A DNA stretch of 64,000 nucleotides from JBELHR01 sp049607205 (GCA_049607205.1 JBMYWH010000003.1:1-64000); one strand, 5' to 3'. Numbered from the stretch's first letter, positions 16,281 to 25,488 are shown. The notes: generated from the sequence alone by a model not told the origin. A program made the numbers and translations.

Positions 16281-17357
16281 TTAGAGAACGTCTCCTAGCT
16301 CTTTTAGTTTTTCTGTATTCTCTGCTAGTTTAAGCTCTTCAATTATTTTATGGATATCACCATTAATTACATTTTGCAAATCATATAGGGTTAAGCCAAT
16401 ACGATGTTCAGTAACCCTTCCTTGAGGATAGTTATACGTTCTGATCTTTGCAGATCGATCCCCAGAAGAAACTAATGAATTACGCTTAGCAGCATCTGCA
16501 GCTAATTTCTTTTCCAACTCCATTTCGTATAAACGAGAACGAAGCACTTTCATCGCTTTATCCTTGTTTTTATGCTGTGACTTCTGATCCTGACACTGAG
16601 CTACCAAACCTGTTGGTATATGCGTTAAACGAACTGCAGAATAGGTTGTATTCACAGATTGACCTCCTGGTCCAGAAGAACAGAAATAATCAACTCTTAC
16701 ATCAGACATATTAAGTTCTACATCAAACTCTTCCGCTTCCGGCAAAACCATAACTGTAGCGGCAGAAGTATGAACACGTCCTTGAGTCTCCGTTTGAGGT
16801 ACTCGTTGTACACGGTGTACTCCAGACTCAAATTTCATATCTCCATAGACGTCAGCCCCCGTAATAGAAAATATAATTTCTTTAAAACCACCTGAGGTAC
16901 CTTCACTATAATCCTCTACATCGGTCTTCCATCCTTTATCGGCACAAAACTTCGTATACATTCTATACAAATCACCAGCAAATATACTTGCCTCATCCCC
17001 ACCGGTACCAGCACGAATTTCCACAATAACATTCTTAGCATCTTCAGGATCCTTAGGTATAAGCATAAACTTGATCTCCTCTTCTAATTGAGGTATACGA
17101 TCATTAGCTTCATCCATTTCCATCTTTGCCATTTCTGACATCTCCTTATCAGAACCATCTGAGATGATTTCTTTTGCTTCTTCAATATTGGCTAACAAAG
17201 ATTCATATTCCTTAGCAAGTTCCATTACGGCAGCTAAATCCTTATACTCCTTATTAATCTTAACGTAGCGTTTCTGATCAGAGATGATATCCGGTTGAAT
17301 GATCAAATCCGAAACCTCATCGTAACGCTGCTTTATTATTCTTAATTTATCTAACAT
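16281..17357 (-). CDS. prfA: Peptide chain release factor 1
   Basis: Terminates translation at UAA and UAG. The catalytic GGQ is at residues 231-233 in SSGPGGQSVNTTYS; the stop-codon recognition tripeptide is PQT (187-189), a PxT form as in RF1 rather than the SPF of RF2. The 358-residue length is standard. It is the gene following purM on the minus strand, 36 bases apart, so cotranscription is likely. No prmC is adjacent. Confidence 0.97.
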   Translation of the reverse strand: MLDKLRIIKQRYDEVSDLIIQPDIISDQKRYVKINKEYKDLAAVMELAKEYESLLANIEEAKEIISDGSDKEMSEMAKMEMDEANDRIPQLEEEIKFMLIPKDPEDAKNVIVEIRAGTGGDEASIFAGDLYRMYTKFCADKGWKTDVEDYSEGTSGGFKEIIFSITGADVYGDMKFESGVHRVQRVPQTETQGRVHTSAATVMVLPEAEEFDVELNMSDVRVDYFCSSGPGGQSVNTTYSAVRLTHIPTGLVAQCQDQKSQHKNKDKAMKVLRSRLYEMELEKKLAADAAKRNSLVSSGDRSAKIRTYNYPQGRVTEHRIGLTLYDLQNVINGDIHKIIEELKLAENTEKLKELGDVL

Positions 17358-17393
17358 AGACTTAAATTCTCTTCAAAATGCAAATTTACAAAT

Positions 17394-18572
17394 TTAATAC
17401 ACAAATTCTCCCTTATCAGAGATTATCGTCAACTTCTTATCTTCTGAAGCTTCTACCCTACCAATAATCTGAGCTTCAACTCCGAAAGATTTAGAAATTT
17501 CAATAATTTGAGCTGCGGATTTTTCATTCACATAAAGCTCCATTCTATGCCCCATATTAAAGACTTGATACATTTCCTTCCAATCCGTTCCTGACTCCTC
17601 TTGAATCAACTTAAACAAAGGAGGAACCTCAAATAAATTATCCTTAATAACATGCACCTTATCAACAAAGTGCAAAACCTTAGTCTGAGCACCTCCTGAA
17701 CAATGAACCATTCCATGAATCTCAGCTCTATCCATTTGATTAAAAATAGCTTGAATGATCGGTGCATAAGTTCTCGTTGGAGAAAGTACCAATTTACCCG
17801 CATCCAGTGGACTTCCTTCTACCCTATCCTCAAGTTTTTTAGAACCTGAATAAACTAGATCTTCTGGAACTTCAGAGTCAAAACTTTCTGGAAATTCTTT
17901 CATTAAGTCCTTAGAGAACACATCATGTCTTGCAGAGGTAAGGCCATTTGACCCCATTCCTCCATTATACTGTTTTTCATAAGTAGCTTGACCGTAAGAG
18001 GCTAAACCTACAATTACATCTCCCGCTTTAATATTAGCATTATCAATTACCTGATCTCTTCTCATACGAGCGGTAACTGTAGAATCAACAATAATGGTTC
18101 TAACCAAATCTCCCACATCAGCGGTCTCTCCTCCGGTAGAACGAATTGTAACTCCATGGGAAGCTAAATCTTCAATCAACTCTTCAGTACCTTCAATGAT
18201 GGCTTTGATAACCGCTCCAGGTATTTTATTTTTATTACGGCCGATGGTGGAAGACAATAAAATATTATCTGTGGCCCCCACACATAATAAATCATCTATA
18301 TTCATGATCAAGGCATCCTGAGCAATCCCCTTCCATACGGAAAGGTCTCCCGTTTGCTTCCAATACATATAGGCTAGAGAAGACTTAGTTCCAGCTCCAT
18401 CAGCATGCATTACTAAACAATACTCTTGATCCCCAGTTAAAGAATCTTCAATAATTTTACAAAATGCTTGAGGGTATAATCCCTTATCAACATTTTTGAT
18501 AGCAGCGTGTACATCTTCTTTAGAAGCCGAAACTCCACGTCCGCTATATCTTTGACTAATTTCTGAACTCAT
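17394..18572 (-). CDS. purM: Phosphoribosylformylglycinamidine cyclo-ligase (AIR synthetase)
   Basis: Fifth step of purine synthesis, ATP-dependent closure of the imidazole ring. The 392-residue protein begins with RYSGRGVSASKEDVHAAIK, contains the ATP/substrate segment VMHADGAGTKSSLAYMYW and the C-terminal AIRS domain with MGHRMELYV. It is longer than E. coli PurM (about 345) and has the sequence style of the Bacteroidota form, which earlier automatic annotations often left as hypothetical AIR synthase. No other pur genes are near except folD 7 kb away. Confidence 0.92.
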   Translation of the reverse strand: MSSEISQRYSGRGVSASKEDVHAAIKNVDKGLYPQAFCKIIEDSLTGDQEYCLVMHADGAGTKSSLAYMYWKQTGDLSVWKGIAQDALIMNIDDLLCVGATDNILLSSTIGRNKNKIPGAVIKAIIEGTEELIEDLASHGVTIRSTGGETADVGDLVRTIIVDSTVTARMRRDQVIDNANIKAGDVIVGLASYGQATYEKQYNGGMGSNGLTSARHDVFSKDLMKEFPESFDSEVPEDLVYSGSKKLEDRVEGSPLDAGKLVLSPTRTYAPIIQAIFNQMDRAEIHGMVHCSGGAQTKVLHFVDKVHVIKDNLFEVPPLFKLIQEESGTDWKEMYQVFNMGHRMELYVNEKSAAQIIEISKSFGVEAQIIGRVEASEDKKLTIISDKGEFVY

Positions 18573-18608
18573 GCTTAAAATTTGTATGGGTAAAAGTAAG
18601 TAAATCCT

Positions 18609-20798
18609 TTATCGTGTGAACAATAATTCACGATATTTTGTCAGTGGCCAAAGCTCATCGTCAATCATCAACTCCAATTCATCACAATGCTTGCGTATCA
18701 CCTCAAAATATGGTTTAACATCATGACAATAGGCCTGAGCTTTATCAGTTATATCTTCAAATGAATTTGCTCTATTTCTAGACTTCTTCATTGCACTTAC
18801 ACTTTCATTAATTTCTGTTAAGTGTTGACTTATTTCTTTTATCAATTGTATTCTACCTTCTGCTAAAGTTTCAAAATTCTCGCCAAAAACCTTTTGTAAG
18901 CCCGAGACATTTTCAAGTAAGGTGTTTTGGTAACGAATCGCTGTTGGAACAACGTGATTCAATGCCACATCCCCCAAGACTCTTCCTTCTATTTGAATAT
19001 GTTTTGAATAAGCTTGCATTTCGATATCATAGCGCGCTAAGATCTCAACCCCATTCATGACCCCCATCTCTTCATAAAGATCAATGGTTCTCTTGGATTT
19101 CTTAACCTTTAAGGCATCAGGAGTATTGCTATTATTAGACAAACCTCTTTTTACAGCCCTATCAATCCAGTCTTGTGAATAACCATTCCCTTCAAAAAGT
19201 ATTTCCTTAGCTTCCTTAATATACTCACGAAGTACATTGAAGATAGCCTCGTCTTTTTTCAGACCCTTTTTATCTACTAAAACATCAACCTCCTTTTTAA
19301 AGTCTTTAAGTTGTTTAGCAACTATAGTATTTAATATAGTCATTGGATCAGCACAATTTGCCTTTGATCCAACAGCGCGATACTCAAATTTATTCCCTGT
19401 AAAAGCAAAGGGAGAAGTTCTATTTCTATCGGTATTATCCAATAAGATTTCTGGAATCTTTCCAACTACATTCAGTTTCAAATCTGTCTTTTCCTGAGGC
19501 GAAAGTTTACCTGTAGTTACAGATTGAAGTTCTTCTAAAACTGCTGTGAGCTGCTCCCCTACAAAAACGGACATTACATTAGGTGGAGCCTCATTCGCTC
19601 CTAAACGCATATCATTAGAGGCAGAAGCCACACCGGCTCTCATCAGTTCCTCGTAATTCCTCACTGCCTTAATGGTATTGATAAAAAAGGTCAAAAACTG
19701 TAAGTTTCTCATCGGAGTCTTACCAGGGCTTAATAAATTAATTCCTGTGTCTGTCTTCAAAGACCAGTTATTATGCTTCCCTGAACCGTTAACACCTTCA
19801 AAAGGTTTTTCATGAAAAAGCACCTTAAAATTATGTTTAAACGCCACTTTTCCCATTAAATCCATCAATAAGGCATTATGATCCACAGATAAATTAGTTT
19901 CTTCATAAACAGGAGCTAATTCAAATTGATTGGGCGCAACCTCATTATGTCTGGTTTTGACTGGAATACCCAACCATAAACATTCTTGTTCCAGCTCTTT
20001 CATGAAAGAAAGCGCTCTGTTGGGTATAGATCCGAAATAGTGATCATCCAACTGCTGTCCTTTAGCCGCAGAATGTCCTAGCAGCGTCCTTCCTGTAAGT
20101 ACTATATCGGGCCTAGAATCAGCTAAAGAGCGATCTATCAAAAAGTATTCTTGCTCCCAACCAAGTGATGCACTAACCTTCTTAATGTTCTTATCAAAAT
20201 ATTTTGCCACTGCGGTGGCTTGCTTATCCACAGCATTCAAGGCCCTTAACAAAGGTGTTTTATAATCCAAAGCCTCTCCTGTGTAAGAAACAAACACCGT
20301 CGGAATACAAAGTGTCTCTCCATAAACAAATGCTGGCGAGGTTGGATCCCAAGCTGTATACCCCCTAGCTTCAAAAGTATTACGGATTCCACCATGAGGA
20401 AAACTAGAAGCATCTGGTTCTTGCTGAACTAAAGAGGCTCCAGAAAACTTTTCAATTCCTTGACCATCTTTATCTAAATCAAAAAAGGAATCATGCTTTT
20501 CTGCCGTAGAACCCGTCAAGGGCTGAAACCAATGGCTATAATGAGTTACCCCAAGGGATTTAGCCCAGTTTTTCATTGCCGAAGCTACTTGATTCGCAAT
20601 GTTTCTATCAATTTTGCTTCCTTTCTCAGAGGCGTCTTTTACTCCCTGAAACGCCTCTTCACTCATATAGTTTCGCATAGAACGGTCGTTAAACACATTC
20701 TTAGCAAACTCTTCAGTAGAAACGCTTTTATATTCTATATTATTAACTGAAGTCCTATTCATAGATTCCTTCACTGCTTCAAATCTCAATGTTGACAT
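18609..20798 (-). CDS. glnN: Glutamine synthetase type III
   Basis: Large GSIII ligating ammonia to glutamate; 729 residues match the family. The N-terminal part has MNRTSVNNIEYKSVSTEEFA; the catalytic part shows EQEYFLID, HGG after SSFP, NGSGKHNNWSLKTD and DNTDRNRTSPFAFTGNKFEYRA, all typical GSIII motifs. It is divergent from a second, unrelated glutamine synthetase gene with a shared 196-base control region that contains a C/G-rich dyad. Having both types suggests regulation by nitrogen supply. The next gene purM lies 36 bases downstream. Confidence 0.97.
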   Translation of the reverse strand: MSTLRFEAVKESMNRTSVNNIEYKSVSTEEFAKNVFNDRSMRNYMSEEAFQGVKDASEKGSKIDRNIANQVASAMKNWAKSLGVTHYSHWFQPLTGSTAEKHDSFFDLDKDGQGIEKFSGASLVQQEPDASSFPHGGIRNTFEARGYTAWDPTSPAFVYGETLCIPTVFVSYTGEALDYKTPLLRALNAVDKQATAVAKYFDKNIKKVSASLGWEQEYFLIDRSLADSRPDIVLTGRTLLGHSAAKGQQLDDHYFGSIPNRALSFMKELEQECLWLGIPVKTRHNEVAPNQFELAPVYEETNLSVDHNALLMDLMGKVAFKHNFKVLFHEKPFEGVNGSGKHNNWSLKTDTGINLLSPGKTPMRNLQFLTFFINTIKAVRNYEELMRAGVASASNDMRLGANEAPPNVMSVFVGEQLTAVLEELQSVTTGKLSPQEKTDLKLNVVGKIPEILLDNTDRNRTSPFAFTGNKFEYRAVGSKANCADPMTILNTIVAKQLKDFKKEVDVLVDKKGLKKDEAIFNVLREYIKEAKEILFEGNGYSQDWIDRAVKRGLSNNSNTPDALKVKKSKRTIDLYEEMGVMNGVEILARYDIEMQAYSKHIQIEGRVLGDVALNHVVPTAIRYQNTLLENVSGLQKVFGENFETLAEGRIQLIKEISQHLTEINESVSAMKKSRNRANSFEDITDKAQAYCHDVKPYFEVIRKHCDELELMIDDELWPLTKYRELLFTR

Positions 20799-20868
20799 AA
20801 TTCGGTAAAATTTGATAATTTTTACAAATATATAATTAATAGACTAAATAAAAACAGAAAAACCATAT

Positions 20869-20889
20869 ACCCCCTATTTTTTTGGGGGT
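20869..20889. promoter_or_regulatory. C/G-rich dyad between the two glutamine synthetase genes
   Basis: ACCCCC (20869-20874) and GGGGGT (20884-20889) form a perfect 6-bp inverted repeat around a T-rich 9-base centre. It stands out in a very AT-rich intergenic region between divergent glnN and glnA, where a nitrogen-responsive operator would be expected. Function inferred from position only. Confidence 0.5.
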
Positions 20890-20957
20890 GATTTTGATAT
20901 GTTGATAATTCTGTTAAAAAGTACCCTAGTTTTTCACACCTATTTGGAATATTTATA

Positions 20958-20965
20958 TAAATTTG
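20958..20965 (+). promoter_or_regulatory. -7 promoter element of glnA
   Basis: TAAATTTG fits TAnnTTTG and lies 29 bases before the chosen ATG at 20995. It falls inside the open frame upstream of that ATG and so argues against a longer protein. Confidence 0.55.
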
Positions 20966-20994
20966 TCACAGTAAAAAGCCTTAACATTATTACT

Positions 20995-22023
20995 ATGAGC
21001 AAAATCAAATTAGAGTATATCTGGCTAGACGGTTATACTCCGACACAAAACATGAGAAGTAAAACTAAAGTGGAAGATCATGATGATTTTCAAGGAACTT
21101 TAGAGGAAATTGGTGATTGGTCTTTCGATGGATCTTCAACCCAACAAGCAGAGGGAGGAGCATCAGACTGTATCCTTAGACCTGTTTCTATATATCCAGA
21201 CCCAGACCGTAAAAACGGATGGTTAGTGATGTGTGAAGTATATAATTCAGACGGGACTCCTCATGAATCTAATGCAAGAGCAACAATCGAGGATGACGAC
21301 AATGACTTCTGGTTTGGTTTTGAGCAAGAGTATTTTATCATGGATACTAAAACTGGTCTTCCTTTAGGATTCCCTATCGGTGGTTATCCTGGACCTCAAG
21401 GAATGTATTACTGTTCTGTAGGTGGAAAAAACACTTGGGGACGTGATGTGGTTGAAATACATGCAGATATGTGTATTGAAGCTGGTTTGAACTTCGAAGG
21501 AATCAACCAAGAAGTAGCACCAGGACAATGGGAATATCAAATTTTTGCTAAAGGTGCAAAAACTGCGGGAGACGAAATATGGATCGCTAGATACCTTATG
21601 GATCGTTTAACTGAAAAATACCACTATTATATAGAATACCACCCGAAACCAGTTAAAGGAGACTGGAATGGATCAGGTATGCACGCCAATTTCTCTGACT
21701 CAGTTCTTAGAACTTGTGGGTCAAAAGAAATCTATGCTGAAATCTGTGAAGCTTTCCGTCCAGTAACTGAGGAACATATTGCAGTTTACGGAGAATTTAA
21801 CGACGAACGTTTAACAGGACTTCACGAAACAGCTCACGTATCCGACTTCTCTTGGGGAGTATCCGATAGAGGTGCTTCTATCAGAATTCCAATTATGACT
21901 GTAGAGAAAGGTTATAAAGGATGGTTAGAAGACCGTCGTCCAGCATCAAATGGAGATCCATACAAGATTGCTGCCCGTATCATTAAAACGGTTAAACCTG
22001 TAAGCGCAAAGTATAAGAAATAA
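20995..22023 (+). CDS. glnA: Glutamine synthetase type II (eukaryote-like)
   Basis: A 342-residue glutamine synthetase. The start is set at the ATG giving MSKIKLEYIWLDGYTPTQ, the normal GSII N-terminus; 32 codons further upstream are open but carry the promoter element. The beta-grasp domain is followed by the catalytic barrel with FGFEQEYFIMD, NQEVAPGQWEYQIF, WNGSGMHANFS and DRGASIRIP. The short length without the C-terminal adenylylation loop (no NLYDLP) is GSII, known mainly from eukaryotes, actinobacteria, rhizobia and Bacteroidota. It is divergent from glnN and has its own terminator. Confidence 0.96.
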   Translation: MSKIKLEYIWLDGYTPTQNMRSKTKVEDHDDFQGTLEEIGDWSFDGSSTQQAEGGASDCILRPVSIYPDPDRKNGWLVMCEVYNSDGTPHESNARATIEDDDNDFWFGFEQEYFIMDTKTGLPLGFPIGGYPGPQGMYYCSVGGKNTWGRDVVEIHADMCIEAGLNFEGINQEVAPGQWEYQIFAKGAKTAGDEIWIARYLMDRLTEKYHYYIEYHPKPVKGDWNGSGMHANFSDSVLRTCGSKEIYAEICEAFRPVTEEHIAVYGEFNDERLTGLHETAHVSDFSWGVSDRGASIRIPIMTVEKGYKGWLEDRRPASNGDPYKIAARIIKTVKPVSAKYKK

Positions 22024-22048
22024 TTATAAGCGGTTATTCATATAAAAG

Positions 22049-22080
22049 GCCTGATTACTTTATGTAGTCAGGCTTTTTCT
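22049..22080 (+). terminator. Intrinsic terminator of glnA
   Basis: GCCTGATTA (22049-22057) pairs with TAGTCAGGC (22065-22073), 9 bp including one wobble, followed by TTTTTCTTTT. It also sits at the 3' end of the convergent antiporter gene. Confidence 0.85.
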
Positions 22081-22083
22081 TTT

Positions 22084-23043
22084 CTATATCGTTGAGAAAA
22101 TAAAAATCACATAAGCCCCAAGAAGAATAAGCCCTTCTTTCCATGCTAAAGATCTTCTATTAGGAGCATAGATCAAAGGTAAAATTGCAAGAGCAAAACC
22201 AAGCATCCAAATCAAATCATTAGAAAGCAGATGAGTATCTCCAACACGTATTGGAGTGATCATTGAGGTCAAGCCCAAAACCGCAAATATATTAAAGATA
22301 TTAGACCCAATAAGATTCCCTAAAGAGATTGCTTTTTCCTTTCTCATCACCGCAATTACAGACGCCGCAAGTTCAGGTATGCTAGTTCCTATAGAAACAA
22401 TGGTAATCCCAATAACCCTTTCACTTACACCAAATTTCACAGCTAAATCCACAGAACCAGAAATCAACAGCTCAGATCCAGCCCACAATCCTAAACCACC
22501 TAAGCTAAGAAAAAACAAAGTCCAAGCCCAAGATTTACCTATATCCAAATCTACTTCCTCCTCTTCATCTGACAAATGATCCAAGGCATATAATTTTGAT
22601 CTTTTATAATATTTTAGATATAGAAACAAATAGAGGATCAGCATCAAAAACAAAATACTTCCTTCATATTGATCTAATAGCCCGTCAAAATAGATAAAGA
22701 GAAATAACATCACAGAAGCAAGCATCATTACTGGCCAATCTATCCTAGCAAAAGACTTTCCAATCTCTAGGCGTGTTAACAAAAGTGTTATACCAAGAAC
22801 AAAGCCTAGATTAGCTATATTAGATCCCACCACATTACCAAGAGCGATATCCGCATGATCGTTTAGGGCAGACTGAACACTAACGATAAGCTCAGGTGCT
22901 GATGTGGCAAAGGATACTACAGTCATCCCAATTACCGCCTTAGGAATAGACAATTTCAGGGACATTGAAACAGCACCTTTTAACAAGAACTCCCCTCCCA
23001 CTACAAGAATTACTAAACCTAAAACAATATATACAAACTCCAT
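22084..23043 (-). CDS. Calcium/sodium antiporter, YrbG-like CaCA family
   Basis: Inner-membrane cation exchanger of 319 residues with two inverted halves of about five helices each. Each half carries an alpha-repeat: SFATSAPELIVSVQSA with GNVVGSNIANLG in the first and SIGTSIPELAASVIAV with GNLIGSNIFNIF in the second, containing the acidic residues that bind Ca2+/Na+. A long acidic cytoplasmic loop (EEEEVDLD) lies between the halves. Complete and of usual length. It is convergent with glnA and divergent from the BlaI-like regulator. Confidence 0.93.
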   Translation of the reverse strand: MEFVYIVLGLVILVVGGEFLLKGAVSMSLKLSIPKAVIGMTVVSFATSAPELIVSVQSALNDHADIALGNVVGSNIANLGFVLGITLLLTRLEIGKSFARIDWPVMMLASVMLFLFIYFDGLLDQYEGSILFLMLILYLFLYLKYYKRSKLYALDHLSDEEEEVDLDIGKSWAWTLFFLSLGGLGLWAGSELLISGSVDLAVKFGVSERVIGITIVSIGTSIPELAASVIAVMRKEKAISLGNLIGSNIFNIFAVLGLTSMITPIRVGDTHLLSNDLIWMLGFALAILPLIYAPNRRSLAWKEGLILLGAYVIFIFSTI

Positions 23044-23111
23044 AAATAGATCTTAAAAGCGGTAAAGATACATCATTTTACAATGTTAATGAACGTTAAA
23101 AAATCAACCTT

Positions 23112-23147
23112 AACTATAAAAATAGTTGTACAACTACAAAAATAGTT
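23112..23147 (+). promoter_or_regulatory. Double BlaI-type operator
   Basis: Two 16-base dyads, AACTATAAAAATAGTT (23112-23127, perfect) and AACTACAAAAATAGTT (23132-23147, one mismatch), are separated by GTAC so that their centres lie 20 bases, two helical turns, apart. They lie 29 bases before the blaI ATG. BlaI/MecI repressors bind AT-rich dyads as dimers, so this is very probably the autoregulatory operator. Confidence 0.8.
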
Positions 23148-23175
23148 ATAAGTTAGCATCAATAACAAATACAAT

Positions 23176-23532
23176 ATGAACAAATTAACCAACAAAGAAG
23201 AACAAATCATGCAGGTTTTATGGAAGTTAAAAGCTGCTTTTGTAAAAGAAATTGTTCAAGAGTTACCCGAGCCTAAGCCGCATTACAATACGGTTTCTAC
23301 CACCATTAGAAAAATGGAAACTAAAGGCTATATCAAACACAAGGACTTCGGGAGTACCTACCAATACCTACCTGCCATAGCTCAAGATGATTATCGTAGC
23401 TCTACAGTAAGTACTACACTGAAGAATTATTTTGACAACTCCTATAAAGAAATGGTGAGTCATTTTGCTCAAGAGGAAAAGATCTCTGTCAAAGAACTCA
23501 AGGAAATCATTAAAATGATCGAATCTAAATAA
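23176..23532 (+). CDS. BlaI/MecI family transcriptional repressor
   Basis: Winged-helix DNA-binding protein of 118 residues. The N-terminal helix-turn-helix region reads LTNKEEQIMQVLWKLKAAFV and PKPHYNTVSTTIRKMETKGY, the typical BlaI recognition segment; the C-terminal helices form the dimer. It precedes the M56 peptidase gene by 6 bases, the standard blaI-blaR1 arrangement, in which the peptidase relieves repression by proteolysis of the repressor. A double operator lies directly upstream. No beta-lactamase gene is near, so the regulated targets may be only this pair or distant genes. Confidence 0.93.
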   Translation: MNKLTNKEEQIMQVLWKLKAAFVKEIVQELPEPKPHYNTVSTTIRKMETKGYIKHKDFGSTYQYLPAIAQDDYRSSTVSTTLKNYFDNSYKEMVSHFAQEEKISVKELKEIIKMIESK

Positions 23533-23538
23533 TCAGGC

Positions 23539-25221
23539 ATGCTAGAGTATATACAACAAAATATTATCTGGTCAGGTTTTTTCTATCTTAGTTATCGTTT
23601 ATTCTTGTCTAAAACCGGCCTTTATCGACACAACAGGATTTATCTGATACTCGCCATGATCCTCTCTACAGTGCTTCCATTTATTAAATGGACCAAGCTG
23701 GTCTACATTCCATTCACTTCTGAGACTCAAAGTTCAGTACTTCCGGCACTCTCCGAAATTAATGAAATCACAAACACTTGGAATATTCCCTTACTTATTT
23801 ATGGTCTGATTCTTTGCACTCTACTTATATGGACTATAATTAAACTTTCATCTCTGGTTAAACTCATTAATACGTCAAATCTAAAGGCGAAATTCAGACT
23901 TAGCACTAGAATAAGCGCCAGTCTCAAACTGAATTCTAAAGAAATACCTGCTTTCAGTTATTGGAATAACATAATACTCTCAGAATTTGATTTTAACTCA
24001 AAAAGACAAGAGTATATAATACAGCATGAACTTGCACATGTAAAACAACTTCACAGTATAGATACGACTCTAGCAATTTTGTTTACGCTTATTAATTGGT
24101 TCAACCCAATTGCCTACTTATTGAAAAGACAGCTCATAGACAATCTAGAATACTTAGCAGATCAAAGTGTCTTGGAAGAAAAAGAGAATTCACAAGTTAA
24201 AAATTACCAATACGAACTTTTGAAGTATGCACAATCAAGTCAGCAGTTTAATCTAACAGGCTTCGCAGCGGGAAGCATCAAAAAAAGAATAGAACATATT
24301 AACCTTAAAAATAACAATCCTATGTACAAAATTAAATATACACTGATACTCTCTTTAGCAGTAGCTCTATTTGCTAAAGTCAATGTTCAAACTTCATATG
24401 CGCAAGAAAAGCAAGCTTTCCTACAAGAAAGACATGAAGTTAAAATGGAATTAATCACAAAAACCTTCACTAAAGAACAATTAAACGAAGTAGTATCAAG
24501 AATGGCTAAAGAAGGCCTAACTTTGAAATATTCAGGTTTAAAATATAATAGTGATAAGGAAATTATAAAAATCTCTATCTCCGCACAATATAAAGACAAT
24601 AAAGGGTCATCATCTTGGTCAAGCTCAAAAGGAATCCCAAATATTTCTGTGGGTTATGATAATGACATGCCGATTGTGAGTTCTAGTTATGCTAAACCAC
24701 AAATTTTTGAAGTTGCTCCATCTACTGAAGCAGTTGCCGTATTTATAGATGAAAATGGAGAGAAAACAACAGTCAAAACGACTGGGACTCAACAATGGAC
24801 CTCTAAGGACGGAAAACACATTGTAGTCGAAGTAGATTCAGATGAAGATGTTCTTCACAGCACTAGTGCTAATGTCTGGGTAAGCAAGGACACCTTACAC
24901 GAAACAAAGACTATTCAAGTAATAGAAATTGACGAGGAAGGAAAGCCAGTAGCTCCAAAAACAACTAAAATGATCAAAATCATTGAAGTTGAAGAAGACG
25001 GAGCAGCAGCTCCTGTTGGAAGTAAAATTCAAATCAAAACCTCAGACTCAAAAGCAAAACCTTTATACATCTTGGACGGAAAGGAAATTACCTCCAAAGA
25101 AATGGAACATATAATAACTGAAAACATAGAAAGCATAGAAGTTCTAAAAGGAGAAAAAGCTGCCAAAGAATATGGAGACAAAGGCAAGAATGGAGTTATT
25201 TTAATTTCTACAAAAGACTAA
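23539..25221 (+). CDS. BlaR1/M56-family membrane metallopeptidase with TonB-plug-like C-terminus
   Basis: A 560-residue antirepressor-type protease. Hydrophobic helices at about 10-25, 33-50, 84-110 and 265-285 anchor it in the inner membrane. The zinc site HELAH is at 163-167. The final 55 residues (LYILDGKEITSKEMEHII and then IESIEVLKGEKAAKEYGDKG) imitate the plug motif of SusC-type TonB receptors, a known Bacteroidota variant; no penicillin-binding sensor domain is present. The middle part (about 300-500) is a repetitive charged region with several lysine/valine-rich strands. The sensed signal is unknown. Followed by a strong terminator. Confidence 0.9.
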   Translation: MLEYIQQNIIWSGFFYLSYRLFLSKTGLYRHNRIYLILAMILSTVLPFIKWTKLVYIPFTSETQSSVLPALSEINEITNTWNIPLLIYGLILCTLLIWTIIKLSSLVKLINTSNLKAKFRLSTRISASLKLNSKEIPAFSYWNNIILSEFDFNSKRQEYIIQHELAHVKQLHSIDTTLAILFTLINWFNPIAYLLKRQLIDNLEYLADQSVLEEKENSQVKNYQYELLKYAQSSQQFNLTGFAAGSIKKRIEHINLKNNNPMYKIKYTLILSLAVALFAKVNVQTSYAQEKQAFLQERHEVKMELITKTFTKEQLNEVVSRMAKEGLTLKYSGLKYNSDKEIIKISISAQYKDNKGSSSWSSSKGIPNISVGYDNDMPIVSSSYAKPQIFEVAPSTEAVAVFIDENGEKTTVKTTGTQQWTSKDGKHIVVEVDSDEDVLHSTSANVWVSKDTLHETKTIQVIEIDEEGKPVAPKTTKMIKIIEVEEDGAAAPVGSKIQIKTSDSKAKPLYILDGKEITSKEMEHIITENIESIEVLKGEKAAKEYGDKGKNGVILISTKD

Positions 25222-25240
25222 AACCTCCATTAAAAATATT

Positions 25241-25270
25241 AAAAAGCCCATCTTTAGATGGGCTTTTTGT
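25241..25270 (+). terminator. Intrinsic terminator of the blaI-blaR1-like operon
   Basis: AAAAAGCCCATC (25241-25252) TTTA GATGGGCTTTTT (25257-25268): a perfect 12-bp stem with a T-run. Confidence 0.92.
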
Positions 25271-25272
25271 TT

Positions 25273-25280
25273 TAACTTTG
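25273..25280 (+). promoter_or_regulatory. -7 promoter element of the 49-residue protein gene
   Basis: TAACTTTG fits TAnnTTTG, 16 bases before the ATG at 25297, immediately after the preceding terminator. Confidence 0.55.
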
Positions 25281-25296
25281 TTAGAAACAAAAGCAC

Positions 25297-25446
25297 ATGA
25301 AAAAAGCATTTTTTAAGTCTTTAGCAAAAATCAACAAGTCTATATTTCCATCATATGGAAGGAAACAACTAGACATGAGTCAAGCTTCAAAATTACAAAT
25401 GGCCATCATCGGCTATCGCTGGTATGTAACCAAAAATGCCTTGTAA
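25297..25446 (+). CDS. Conserved 49-residue basic protein of Flavobacteriia
   Basis: A short gene coding a basic peptide that begins MKKAFFKSLAKINKSIFPSY and ends in IIGYRWYVTKNAL. I recognise the pattern as a small conserved Flavobacteriia protein often mis-annotated as SsrA-binding protein; it has none of the SmpB fold. It has its own promoter element, and the coding region is delimited by a terminator upstream. Function unknown. The DUF2007 gene follows 42 bases later on the same strand. Confidence 0.72.
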   Translation: MKKAFFKSLAKINKSIFPSYGRKQLDMSQASKLQMAIIGYRWYVTKNAL

Positions 25447-25488
25447 ACACGCTCTAAATTTCTTAACTTTAATAAAACAACTATAGAT

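Noticed and set aside
20899..20994. 32-residue N-terminal extension of glnA
   Set aside because: It covers a promoter element; GSII proteins start at MSKIKLEY.
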